The notes below the pieces were generated by a model that saw only the letters and a list, made by a program, of their open reading frames with translations, did not search any database and was not told the origin of the DNA. From Cristatella mucedo (Eukaryota; Bryozoa; Phylactolaemata; Cristatellidae): a stretch of 64,000 bases of DNA. Made by a program: the position numbers and the translations under genes. Where the stretch lies: positions 4,641,001-4,705,000 of the forward strand of contig WPIO01000013.1 of the NCBI GenBank assembly GCA_009760855.2, in the 5' to 3' direction. The number at the start of each line of letters is the position of its first letter. Within the stretch, counting starts at the first letter, position 1. Shown here in pieces: positions 52,320-62,735 of the stretch.

Positions 52320-52740
52320 AAGGTTGGAAGCGAGTCCTTGGACGACTTTTAAAACGAAGCTAAAAAGTGTTCAATTTATCGCAGCATTTAGTGGGTCCGT
52401 ACGATTTGCCCTTTGCGTGTTAATGCGTGCTGACACTGTGCATATCACCTCTAGCCGTGCTGTGCTTGCTGTCATTGAGCATGCTACCACTAACCATTCG
52501 ATCGTGCTTCCTTTGCAACAAGTGTAATAAATATAAAATAAAATTCATTTGTATAGCGCCACAAGAGAACTTAATCTCTATTCAGGCGCTTAACATATGC
52601 CTCGGGGCTCGAGCCCACGACCTCAGCCAGACCTTGGCCGGGGCGAGCGCCTTAACCGCTGGACCAATCCAGATCGTCAGGTCATGTGCCTAGAAAGAAA
52701 TTGACTTCTCTTTGGGCGCGATATAAATGTATTACCATTA
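52320..52740 (+). mobile_element. LINE-A 3' end, interrupted by a SINE-1
   Basis: Last codons and 3' UTR at 52320-52528, then an antisense SINE-1. Then TGTGCCTAGAAAGAAATTGA, the hairpin and an ATTATTATTATAG tail from 52683. Confidence 0.8.
52529..52682 (-). mobile_element. SINE-1 copy nested in LINE-A
   Basis: Tail TTTGTATAGCGCCACAAGAG, B-box region CGGGGCTCGAGCCCACGACC and A-box end CGCCTTAACCGCTGGACCAA. One of the best-kept heads in the window. Confidence 0.88.
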
Positions 52741-53301
52741 TTATTATAGTAAAACAGAGCCTAAAAGTATCTATAATATTTTGAATCTTAGCTATTCACG
52801 TTTCTGGTTTGCCTGCACTTTAGGACGTCAGATATTTTATCAAAAGCGTCAGTTTTAGACTCAGTCAGGCTGGAAGAGATTAAAAAAACTGTTAATAGGT
52901 AGGCGAGCAACGTAAATGAAAATTCAATCGCAGTTTGTTGTCTACTGTTTGTGGCTGAATGGCGCAATTAATCTCATTGTTATTCCAACCGACAGTCTAG
53001 CAAGGTCGTGACTCCTAGAAGCGCGGAGGTAAAGCAAAATACGATGCAAATAAAATTAGGTGGGTAGCAAATAGGTGGGATGAAAATGCACAAATAGGCA
53101 GAGCGAGAGAGACGGGAAAATAAGAAAATTAAGAAAGACAGTGAAAATAAAAAGTACCAGAATCGCTGTACCAGAATCAAACGTCGCGGCGGGTACAACG
53201 ACATCATTGACTTCCTGGACCGACTCGCAAGTAACGTTCTTTCTGGAACTAGCCCTTCTGCAGAATCACTTTTTGCACGGTTTCCTACTCAGGTACTACT
53301 T

Positions 53302-53540
<239 letters not shown>

Positions 53541-54059
53541 GCACTAACGCGCGCAGGTATTCGACGGTAGCCGAACATTGCAGAACTACAGAGCGCCCGC
53601 AGAACAGTCCATTTTACAGCCACAGAGGCGCCCAGCGCCAATCGTAAAATCCAACTCACTTGAAAGTTGAGAGCGCTACTCAACTGCCGGAATCTAAGCT
53701 GGAGAGCGCAACTGAGCGATTATTGCAAATCATATCCGGTTCCTACACGTTGTAATTACGGAACATGCGCCGACAATCACTAAGGCTGGAGCAATCTGGC
53801 TGACGTGGCATTCCAGCTCTTCGCTACCGGCGCGCGCGCCTGCCCTAGTCGCTCACGTTTAACGAGGGCGACGCGGCGATTTTGCACGCGCTTGCGTGCG
53901 GACTCGAGCAGCTCACCAAAAACAAAGCTACCGCAAAAATTCACAGATTCAATACAGCAATTTAACGCCATCGAATCTCTTTCGCACATCCTATATTGCG
54001 TGTCAGCAACCTGTAGCCGTCGCGTATTTTGCTCGCGAACCGCAGAGTCTCATCCAAAG

Positions 54060-54300
54060 GCGTAGGAAATTGCCGGATTCACTTCCTGTTTCAAGTGTTC
54101 CAATTGTGTTATCACGCAGTTGCTCTAAAATACCTGCAATGCTGTTCAGTCCATCACCGATAGCTTTCAAAGTCTCCACTCTTGCACTCCAAAATGTTGC
54201 GGAGTCACGTTTGAAAGTGATCGCTAAGACTTTTTTAAGTTCATTCCCCGTCAGAGCTGATTTTGAACAGAATAAGGAGGTACTCTTTATAGTCCAAGGA
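54060..54300 (-). pseudogene. hAT-like transposase fossil
   Basis: On the - strand an open stretch reads LTGNELKKVLAITFKRDSA, TFWSARVETLKAIGDGLNSI, AGILEQLRDNTIGTLETGSE, SGNFLR. The WSARVE-LKAI order, followed by an acidic helix and an E-T-xSE-SG segment, is typical of TTF/DUF4371-type hAT transposases (usual form TRWSARxxAxKA). Only about 80 residues survive, with no terminal repeats recognised. It could also be a piece of a domesticated hAT gene, but no start or splice sites support that. Confidence 0.6.
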
Positions 54301-55080
54301 AGGTAATGACAATGGAATCTCGACTTGCAGCATGCACTCCTGCCAGGTTCAAGCTGTGGTCAATAATAATAATAAACTTGACATAAACACTTGGTTATCA
54401 TAGTTATCAAAAGTGCTTTCTCATTTCTGAACTGTATTCTAGATTGTTTGATCCCATAGAGTGTCGGCGCTCAGCCACGGCACGCCGGCTCGTCCTTGGC
54501 GCGGCGTAGCAGGCCGGGCTGACCCTTGATCCGACGCAGCCCGCTGTGGCAGCAGGCTGGACGAGGCGAGCGGACGGTGAGGGCAGTTGGACCACAAGCG
54601 GTAGGGTGAACGGCCGCGTGCTCGTCGCGCTGCGAGCGCTAGCCGAATACTCGGTGGTTTGCAGTTCCCGTCGGTGTTTCCGCGTCGTCGCGTGCATCGT
54701 GCCGCAGGAGCATCAAGCTACAGCTAGAGCTCCAAGTCTGTAAACACGCTAACTAGCCCAGCCAGCAATTTTCAAGTCTATTGAAACAAGAAATTGCTTG
54801 AAATCAAGATCGGAATTCTCGCGTGAAAAAGTTTAAAAAAAAAACATGTACAATCCATTATGCTTTTGGCGCCCCCTTGGCCTGGGCGCCCGGGCGCATC
54901 TGTACTCCCCTGCCCACCCCTTGCCATGCCTATGATCTCGGCTTTACTCTGCGACTCACCCAACCGCGATTACCGAGCATCGATGGTCTCGGCTCCGCAG
55001 CGGGTGGCGAGTAATTAACTTTTACTGCCATTCCACCCACGTCGCATTGCTGCCGAATAAAAACAACTGAGGCCGAATAA
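54301..55080. other. Unassigned stretch upstream of the kinase CpG island
   Basis: Contains a GC-rich patch near 54460-54730 without recognisable protein. Nothing else identified. Confidence 0.4.
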
Positions 55081-55083
55081 TTT

Positions 55084-55097
55084 CGGAAGTGACGTAA
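55084..55097 (+). promoter_or_regulatory. ETS-CRE composite motif
   Basis: CGGAAGTGACGTAA joins an ETS core (CGGAAG) and a CRE-like half (TGACGTAA). Such composites are frequent in animal CpG-island promoters. It lies about 605 bases before the kinase ATG. Confidence 0.45.
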
Positions 55098-55654
55098 CGC
55101 TCAAGCCTGAATAGCGCTCGTCGCTCGCGTTTCGGTGATTCGTCGCAGGGAGACGCCGCGATTCTTTATTCGCGCTCTCAAGGTCGACCGACGAAGACGC
55201 GCTCGATGTCCAATATTTAGGCCCAATCCGTCCTGCGAGGGCGGACAGCCGCGTCAACCCCCACATTTTGATTGACTCGCGGCTTCTGACTATCTCGTCT
55301 CGTATCGGGCGCCTTGAGAGCGCGTTTAAACAATCGCGATGTACCTTGCGCGCGACTGATAGCCGACGCTAGTCCCCAGAATTGACGCCGCCGAACGGCC
55401 GCCAGCCAGCGAGCGCCCGGGGCGCGCGCGCGCTAGTGCTACGGACTAAGGCCTCCTCGGTTTCGGCGGCACGTCGAGCGGCGGCGCTCGACGTGCGTCG
55501 TCCTCCTGAACGGTCGCCGGCAGGTGGCTTCCCGGCGACCCTCGCCGACGCTCGCTCGCTCGCTGTGCTGGGAAGACGCTCGGCTGCACCATCAGCAGCA
55601 CCAGCAGCAGCAACAGCAGAGCGCCCGAGCTCAGACGGGTGGACGCTCGCCGAG

Positions 55655-55684
55655 CGCGCGCGCGCGCGCGCGCGCGCGCGCGCG
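55655..55684. repeat. (CG)n tract in 5' UTR
   Basis: About 30 bases of alternating CG ending 17 bases before the kinase start codon, with potential for Z-DNA. Confidence 0.92.
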
Positions 55685-55701
55685 CACGGAGGCGCAGCGT
55701 C

Positions 55702-55985
55702 ATGGAGACGCTGGACGAGCTGCGCCGGGCGCTGCAGAGCCGGGACGAGCAGCTGCAGCGGCTGCAGCGCGAGCTCAGGAAGCGTGACGACTACATCGAG
55801 GGCATGCGCAGCCTGCTCGACAAGTACCAGTCCATCATGCCGCAGAACGGCGCCGCCGCCGCCGCGTCGCCGGCAGCCGACGCCGCCGCCGCTCCGAGGA
55901 AGCAGAGGGCGCAGGGCATTTCCGCCGAGCCGCAGCCGACAACCTCCGACGTCGCGGAGCTGAGGAAGTACAGCAAGTCTCCTAG
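55702..55985 (+). CDS. PRKG1: cGMP-dependent protein kinase, first coding exon
   Basis: N-terminal regulatory part of a PKG, a serine/threonine kinase activated by cGMP. The ATG at 55702 is the first in frame. It encodes 94 residues plus two bases before the donor CCTAG|GTAAGG. Residues 1-46 form a leucine zipper with hydrophobic residues exactly seven apart (L4, L11, L18, L25, I32, L39), the dimerisation helix. Residues 50-65 are an Ala-rich linker. RAQGISAEP at 69-77 is identical to the autoinhibitory segment of animal type I PKG. ELRKYSKSPR corresponds to the region before the first cyclic-nucleotide-binding domain. Later exons lie beyond 64000. It resembles type I (PRKG1/foraging) rather than type II; exact orthology is inferred. 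Confidence 0.88.
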
Positions 55986-56289
55986 GTAAGGCGGTCGTCC
56001 GATGCAGACGGGCGGCGGCGGCCGTCGCCGCGGCGCGCTTCGCTGGCCGCGACCCGCGGCCCAGGCCGCTGTCCGCGGCAGCGGGCAGTAAAAGCAGCGG
56101 TCACCCATGCAAGTTCTTGGGACTGCTGTGGCATCGACGCGTCTGTGCGAAGCTCCGAAATCGGCTCCGTCAACGATCGCGACGAGCTTGGTTTAAGCGG
56201 CCGTTAACTCGCACGCGTCGGCGAGGTGAAGATACGCGTGGTGCTGCCCGCAAGGCCGACCGACTTTCGAGTAGACCTGGAGAAATCGC

Positions 56290-56635
56290 TAATTCACTTA
56301 TATAATAAATATAATATATTATAATTATTATAATATATTATAATATTTAATTTTTAATAATTAATATAATTATAATAATATATAATAATTATAATATATT
56401 AATTAAAAAATAATATTATTATAATTATTATAATATTTTGTATAATTATTATATTATTAAAATTTTGAATGTGAATTTGAATGTGTTTATTATTAATTAT
56501 ATTATATTATAATATTAATTATAATATTAATTATATAATATTAATAATAATATATAATATAATAATATAATATTAATTATATTATATTATATTATTTTAT
56601 TATATTTTATTAATTTTATTATATAATTTTGAATG
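56290..56635. repeat. Nearly pure A/T block
   Basis: About 345 bases composed almost only of A and T, in words such as TATAATATA and AATTAT, with a few isolated G/C. It begins 300 bases after the kinase first exon. Confidence 0.93.
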
Positions 56636-56789
56636 TGACCATCGGCGTTCGTGGATCCGTGTATGCAAGTTGCTGATGACGCGCTCGTGTTTTTGGCCTT
56701 TGCAGTTTTTTTTAGTGCTAATTCAATCCTACGGCTATAATGATTGTCGTGTCAATAGATGCAAGGGGAGAGAGATAACTAATTAATTT

Positions 56790-57015
56790 GCAAATTGAAC
56801 TACTGCCCTCAGAGAACTGAATCTCTTTTCAGGCACTTTGCAGAGGCTGCATAGGAAGCATTACCAAATGATTGGTGGTAGCATCCCCTAGCAGCAGGCA
56901 TTGTGTAAGCAGGTACATGCTGCACGCGGAGGACGATTCACAAAGACCCACCCAATATAGTAATAAGCAAGTGCGTTTCAAGCTTCCTTTTAAACGTCAT
57001 GTCACTCAAATGCTT
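56790..57015 (-). mobile_element. LINE-A 3' fragment
   Basis: Hairpin CTGCCCTCAGAGAACTGAAT at the low end, 3' UTR and the start of the coding end (AAGCTTCCTTTTAAACGTCA). Confidence 0.72.
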
Positions 57016-57349
57016 GAAATTGAACACTGAATTGGGCATTGAAGTATGAAATCACGATAGGCAGGCAGGGCTTTGGTCGGCACGCTCTGCAACTGTTTAA
57101 GTTCAACGCTGAGGATATTCTATATACGCCGGAATGCCTATACTATCCAATTAATTTTTAGGAATATTTTAACGAGTTTTAACTTAAGAAAATATATTTT
57201 AAGTATATTTAATGGGACATGAATTTTTCGGCAAATTTTTTGGGGCATGCACTAGTATGCAAAAATTTCCTAATAAAACCCTACATCATATGGGATAGCT
57301 GCAGCTGGGCGAGGGTCAGGCAGTAGCACCTCCGTCGAAACTCGGAATT

Positions 57350-57420
57350 GAGTAACAATAGTAATGCGCTTGATAAAGCGCCCTCAGAGAACTCAATCTC
57401 TTTCTAGGCGCTTTACATTT
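57350..57420 (-). mobile_element. LINE-A, hairpin-only insertion
   Basis: Only the tail and the 3' hairpin (TTGATAAAGCGCCCTCAGAG to GGCGCTTTACATTTG) are present, about 70 bases. Confidence 0.75.
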
Positions 57421-57529
57421 GAGTTGCACGGAGTCCATGGGATACACTTGATAGCACAAGCAATCTTAACCTTCGATATGCGAAGCTAACCCTAACGTCA
57501 CGTGTCTCGCCTGGCAGCCCCTAATATAT

Positions 57530-58620
57530 TGGTCACTCAGTTGTACCTTTGCTTTGATCCCTCTCAGCCTTCGAGCACCTCAAATTCTCTCATCTCACAA
57601 GCTGCATGCATTGATGACATCCGCACATGGATGGCAGCAAATTTTCTAAAACTAAGCGATGATAAAACTAACTTACTAGTTATGGGCAAACCCAGTGTGA
57701 TTCAGAGATTGGAAAGGCTGACTTTCAAAATTGGCTCTGCCAGCATATCTCCTGCTGAATCAGCTCGAAATCTAGGTGTCATATTCCAAAGCGACCTCTC
57801 GTTAGACGACCATATTAGCTCCACAGTCGAATCCGCCTATTTTCAGCTTCATAATATTGCTAAAATTCGGGCTTGTTTAGATAAAGATACCACATCTAAG
57901 TTGGTCCATGCATTCGTGACATCCCGTCTCGACTTCTGCAACTCACTGCTTACTGGCCTACCAGCATGTGCGATCAGGCGATTGCAGCTGGTGCAAAACT
58001 CGGCAGCTAGACTTGTCTGCCGTGAGCGTCGCAGTTGCCACATTACTCCACTTCTCGCCGACCTGCACTGGCTACCAGTCAAGCAACGGATTGACTTCAA
58101 GGTTTTGTCGCTCACTTTTAGGTCCCTTCGTTCTATGGCTCCAGCCTATCTTTCAGATATACTACCCCATCAGGCCAAGCATCGTACCACCCGCTTTTCG
58201 GAATCCAACAGTCTAGAAATACCTCGTACAAACCTTAAATCCTTTGGAGACCGTGCATTTTGTTCGTATGCTCCCAAAGCCTGGAACTCCCTCCCGACCT
58301 TCGTCAGAACATCCCCTGACCTGACCACATTTAAAAGGAACTTAAAGCACACCTATTTAGGACAGCATTTAGCGGGTCCCTGTCATTCGTCCTTGATGTG
58401 CTTATGCGTGCTGACACTGTGCATGCTGCCACTAACCACATTTGCATGCTGACTCTGTGCATGTCAGCCCTAACCATGCTATTCATTTTGTTTGTTTTTC
58501 AAGCATGATTTTACTTACCATTCAATTGCATTTCACTTTGCAGCAAATATAAAGCGCCCAGAGAGAGATCGAGTTCTCCGAGGGCGCTTTATCAAGTGAA
58601 TTATTATTATTCTTATTATT
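57530..58620 (+). mobile_element. LINE-A, best-kept 3' half
   Basis: An uninterrupted + strand frame of roughly 300 codons starts inside the reverse transcriptase, just after the YADD site (TQLYLCFDPSQPSSTSNSL). It runs through [40 protein letters not shown] and [20 protein letters not shown] to DLTTFKRNLK. A one-base change there alters the last residues. The 3' UTR, AAAGCGCCCAGAGAGAGATC hairpin and ATTATTATTCTTATT tail are intact. It is probably among the youngest copies. Confidence 0.9.
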
Positions 58621-58864
58621 ATTGGTTGGTTACTGCAATCGCCGCTGAAAGCAGAAAAGGCAGCCAGTCATTTACTGCTGCCCTGCCTAAAGCTATAGCT
58701 GACAGCTCATGTACAAGTTATTCCACATGCCTGTACCTGCCTAAAGCTACGCGTGCGCTGTCGAACTTTCGGACACCCGGAAACTTGTCTCGAGTACAAA
58801 CTAGCGTCGAACCAGGAATGTCAAACCTCGGCACGTTTTGAAGTCATGACTAGCCTCGTTGTCG

Positions 58865-59045
58865 GGGCCCCTGGGTCATAGCCCAGCAGGATATGGTGCT
58901 CGCTCTTCGCGATTCAGTTCGTAGGTTTGAATCCTGCAATCCTGGGGGGGGGGGGGTAATGCATTGTCCACTGCGGGTGGTGGAGATGGCCACAAAGGCT
59001 CTTTTGCCTCAAAATAGATTCCACTATTAAACCAGCTAACATTTA
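58865..59045 (+). mobile_element. SINE-2 copy
   Basis: TCATAGCCCAGCAGGATATG (A box), GTAGGTTTGAATCCTGCAAT (B box), a G13 run, GCATTGTCCACTGCGG and a body ending AAACCAGCTAA. Confidence 0.82.
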
Positions 59046-59379
59046 TGGCTGGTACATTCGCTTTCAATTGGCAACGAGAGATTTCTAGAAAGTGTAGTGG
59101 TCATACAGTTTCCATTTAGCGGCAAACAATGGAGTAGCGGCCGTATCCGCGGACACGTATGTGCTGGTGCGGTACGCTTACATACTAGTCATGACAAATT
59201 TAGTCAACATTCTTTGATAGGCTGGACTTTTTATCGATAAATTCCAGCATTCTGAACACTTAGACTCTATCTACACGGTGAGCCTTGCGCCCACCAGCTG
59301 TTGCACTACTTGGATCTTAGGTGTATGCGTCGCAGAAACTGGGGGTGGCGGTCCAAGACTAAGGGTAGACTTAACGAAG

Positions 59380-59600
59380 ACTCAGCAGCCAAACGTGGCT
59401 CTCTTCATCGGCAAAGACTCGAGCAAGACGTAGCAGGAGACCATACGTGGGCGTCGTTCAGGCCACGCCTTCTTTATTGCTTTGAAAACATGGCGGACGA
59501 CTCGACTGGCGAAGTCGCCGAAGTGTTCCACAAGAGTCCCTGCTTATGGGACACTTAAGCTTATCATGTAAAAGTAAGACAATGAGACGGCGGTTGGTAA
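59380..59600 (+). repeat. Dispersed repeat with MADF-like fragment, copy 2
   Basis: Aligned with 8965-9210. The ATG at 59490 opens MADDSTGEVAEVFHKSPCLW and DT, then a stop, then AYHVKVRQ. The order F-x-KSP-CLWDT-(s)-AYHxK resembles the first half of a MADF DNA-binding domain with two internal stops. Confidence 0.5.
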
Positions 59601-59619
59601 AGGCAATAGTAGCAACAAT

Positions 59620-59975
59620 AAAATTAATAATACATTTTTAGAGCACCCTCAGAGAACTCAATCTCTTTCTAGCCACTTTACATTTGCTGCAAAGGAAGCA
59701 CGATCGAATGGTTGGTGGTAGCATGCTCAATGACAACAAGTACAACATGGTTAGGGGTGACATGCAGCACCAGGTCAGCATTCAAATACGGTTAGTGGCA
59801 GCATGTACAGTGTCAGCACGCATAAGCATGCAAAGAAAAAAAATCATAGAACCCACTAAATTCTCTGATAAATAGACGCGTTTTTAGTATCTTTTTAAAT
59901 GTGGTCAAGTCAGAGGGTCAACCGTGACGTAAAACGGGAGCAAGGAGTTCCCGGCTTTGGGAGCATGGGAACTGT
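59620..59975 (-). mobile_element. LINE-A 3' fragment
   Basis: TTTTTAGAGCACCCTCAGAG hairpin, 3' UTR and the last coding bases (TTTTAGTATCTTTTTAAATG). It directly abuts a SINE-2 tail. Confidence 0.78.
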
Positions 59976-60032
59976 GATAGCCTCTAAGGCTGTTGTGCCG
60001 TTATACAAACGAGGCTGCTAAATCAGCGAATA
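59976..60032 (+). mobile_element. SINE-2 3' fragment
   Basis: GTGATAGCCTCTAAGGCTGT, CCGTTATACAAACGAGGC and an AAATCAGCGAA end. The head is missing. Confidence 0.65.
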
Positions 60033-62510
60033 ATTTATAGGTCGTCCGCTGGGTCGGGTGACTTGCGGCGAGGAAATGGCCGTGCACTGCCCCTGGTTAA
60101 ATTTGCCTTTCATTCTTCGGCTCTGGAGCCTCGTCCTGGCTGCAGCGCTCACGACCGCCGGCCTCTCCCAACTCTCCTCAGACCGGATCCGGCGCATCAG
60201 CTTACGCGCGCGCGCGCACTTGGTGACTCGCACTAGTCGGCATCGGAAGTACCGTAACAGGCGGACGCCTGTATCGGCCGCAAATCGCCAGGGATGCCGA
60301 CCGTCGCCGAGAAGCTGATCGGGACTTTGGCAGCGCAGTGCCCTCGGACTGAGCACGCTAAGGCAGGCTGGAGCGGTCGACCGAACCGTAGGAGGCTGAG
60401 TGGGCGTGTCGGGTCGCCGCAGCCCGAAGCGCTACATATTTAGGGCTCGATCCAAGAGGAGGAGGAGGGCGCGTTGACCGCGCCCCCTATCGGTACGCAG
60501 CCTGTCAGTCTCACTCTCCTACGTCACTTTGTTGTGGCTCCGCAGACAGCTGCGCAAGCGAGTACGCACGGTGCTCCGGCTAGAGTTATACCTTCTGTTT
60601 TAACGGCTGCTCTCGTAGATGCCCTAGCTGAGACCGGTTGGCGCGGCTCCGCTGAAGAAGTGGAGACGTCGGAAAATCGAAGAATTCTTTGCGAGATTGC
60701 CGACCTTTTCGAGTCTGCGGCAGTGTTCGCAGCCCAAGTGCCCAACTCGTCAAGGTGCAATGCGACAAAAAGGGTCATGACTATAGCGCGAAGTCTTCGC
60801 TCTGATCTTAGCGTTCCAAGGAGTAGTAATTTGAAAGGAAACAAACTTGTGAGATATTACCGAGTCACAAACAGGCACCGTTTGCGATCGGAAAAAAAGG
60901 AGCGCTACTTTGCGCAAGTCACTGAGCTAATGTAGTCCCTGCTCATGGACAGGAGTTGAACATGATGTCTAGCGGCGGAGGCTGCCTTATGAATATTAAT
61001 TTGCAACGTCAAGCAGTCAGCAAAGAGAACGCCCGAGGAGTGATGAACACTCGACGATGCTTGCGTCGCGTCGAAGTGGTTGAGCTGTAGGTGAGCAAAG
61101 TACTTCCTTCCAAACTTGCGATTGTGGCTTTCCTATCGAGGAGGAGGGCGAGGACGAGTCCGGCTTCAGCATCGCTCGTCGGATTTAACGACCAAAGGCG
61201 GCCGAAATCCAACACCGCGCGCTCGCGCCTGCGAGGTATCCGCGCTCGCAGTTTATCAATGGCCGCACGGGCTGACTCTGAAGGCTTTAATGATTGGCGC
61301 ATCAGCCGGACGTCGTCGTCGGCAAAGAGGAAGAGCGCACGAGGAGCAAGCCGCAGGCTGATTTTCAGACGAGGAGCTATGTAAGGAGCGGAGGACACCC
61401 TCTCGGAGCGCGAACCCTCTCGGGCGGACGGGCGGCCTCTGCAGAATTTATTTCACGGGTGACCGCTATCCGATCTGCTGTCGGACCTGACCGCCGCCGC
61501 CGCGGACTAGGCGGACAATACGGGTACGATTCGAACCGCTCGTCGGAGTCTCGTCAGCCGGTTGCCAGACTGTTGCCGTCTATTGCTGAAGAGCGATCGC
61601 GCGATCGCGACTGTGGTTGCAGGACGACAAGTCGAGCGAGACGAGCAATGCAGCGACGCTAGCGTCGCGGCTGTATTTCCTAGGATGCAGCTAGTCACTC
61701 GCGCAGAGGAGAGCGGTGGCGTGAAAACCAGTGCGAGGACTGGGTGGCGGAGCATACGCAGCGGGAGAGCGATGCTTCGACGGTTCCGATAATTCTCGAG
61801 TCTCACTTGTGCAGTGAGCAGCAGAGTGGTCGATTCAGTCGGGAGTATGCATAGTATAAGTTCTCAGATCTCGCATTTCAATCGCCGTCCGTGGCGTACG
61901 TCTCAAATATCTATACTACTCAGCTTGTATCGGCCCTCGCTAACCTGCCATCCACCCCAAGGGAGGGAAGTACGATGAATGGTTCGCTCGTGAGCTGCCG
62001 CAGACGAGTGCGGCGGCGCTCTGACTAAGAAAGGTCACCGATGGGCAGCGCGTCTCGAGGGCTAGCTCGGTCGACTTCGTGCCCGCTTAAATACCTAAAT
62101 ACCAGGTCGACCTCTATTATTTTTAATGTGAGTCCGTAAATACTTCGCTGACGTTACGCTTGCGTTGTGCCCTCTGCGTTACTAATATCGCTGCTACGAT
62201 CGTTCGGTATTATGGTGAGTGTCGTGTCCGAAATATTAAAGAGATAATTTCGCTATTTGCAGGTATAGCCGCAGCGTGCTAATTTCTCAATTTGCTGCTA
62301 TAGCTGCACCGTGCTCTCTCATAGTTGAAAGCTACCATTGAGTTGAGCATTGAATTAGGAAACAGGCTCAAAATCAGCTCGGTATTTAATTATGTATTTA
62401 ACGCTGCGTATATTATCTCTCGGTAGAATTTAAAAAGCGAAGCACCTGACCGGAACAGTTTGTCTCAGCGACGGAGTGCCTGTCGGTGAGTCGTTGGGGT
62501 AAAGCCTAGA
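60033..62510. other. CpG-rich stretch in kinase intron 1, no recognised gene
   Basis: Unusually CpG-rich for this window and open in many frames. The longest + strand frame (60474-60935) reads SETGWRG-like text (LAETGWRGSAEEVETSENRR, ESAAVFAAQVPNSSRCNA) but has no ATG at its start. No domain, splice pair or repeat family could be supported. Confidence 0.35.
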
Positions 62511-62513
62511 CTC

Positions 62514-62560
62514 AGCTATAAGCTATAAGCTATAAGCTATAAGCTATAAGCTATAAGCTT
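62514..62560. repeat. (AGCTATA)n heptamer array
   Basis: Almost seven perfect copies of AGCTATA. Confidence 0.96.
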
Positions 62561-62614
62561 GGTCTTTCACTGTCAAATTGGATATCGTGCACCCGCAACC
62601 TTTCGTGGGTACAC

Positions 62615-62735
62615 CGGTTATGATGAAAATAATAATACTACTAGTAATACGAGATATTTATGGCGTCCTGAGATAATTGCGTCTTTTCTAGGGACTTTAC
62701 ATACGCTGCAAACGTAGCATATCGATTGGTTAACT
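62615..62735 (-). mobile_element. LINE-A 3' tail remnant
   Basis: AATAATAATACTACTAGTAA tail, a diverged hairpin (GGCGTCCTGAGATAATTGCG) and the start of the 3' UTR (TTTACATACGCTGC). Confidence 0.62.

Larger units (their letters stand above)
55081..56275 (+). promoter_or_regulatory. CpG island / promoter region of cGMP-dependent kinase
   Basis: Very GC- and CpG-rich stretch around the kinase first exon, in contrast to A/T-rich flanks. No TATA box was evident, as usual for CpG-island promoters. The transcription start cannot be set from sequence alone. Confidence 0.7.

Noticed and set aside
53805-54306. + strand frames over the hAT fossil
   Set aside because: The - strand reading gives the recognisable transposase order. 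The + frames are shadows.
55639-55701. Upstream extension of the PKG frame through the (CG)n tract
   Set aside because: It has no ATG, since the extension would start at GTG, and it encodes only an Arg-Ala artefact.
55382-55963. Large Ala/Arg-rich + strand frame overlapping the PKG exon
   Set aside because: It is a GC-composition artefact in another frame of the CpG island.
58865-59045. Functional tRNA gene in the SINE-2 head
   Set aside because: A and B boxes are present but no cloverleaf with paired acceptor stem closes, and the same head recurs in dispersed SINE copies.
60474-60935. 153-codon frame as a single-exon gene
   Set aside because: It opens at TTG, its first ATG is near the end, and no domain or splice site was recognised. 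Kept only as a question.
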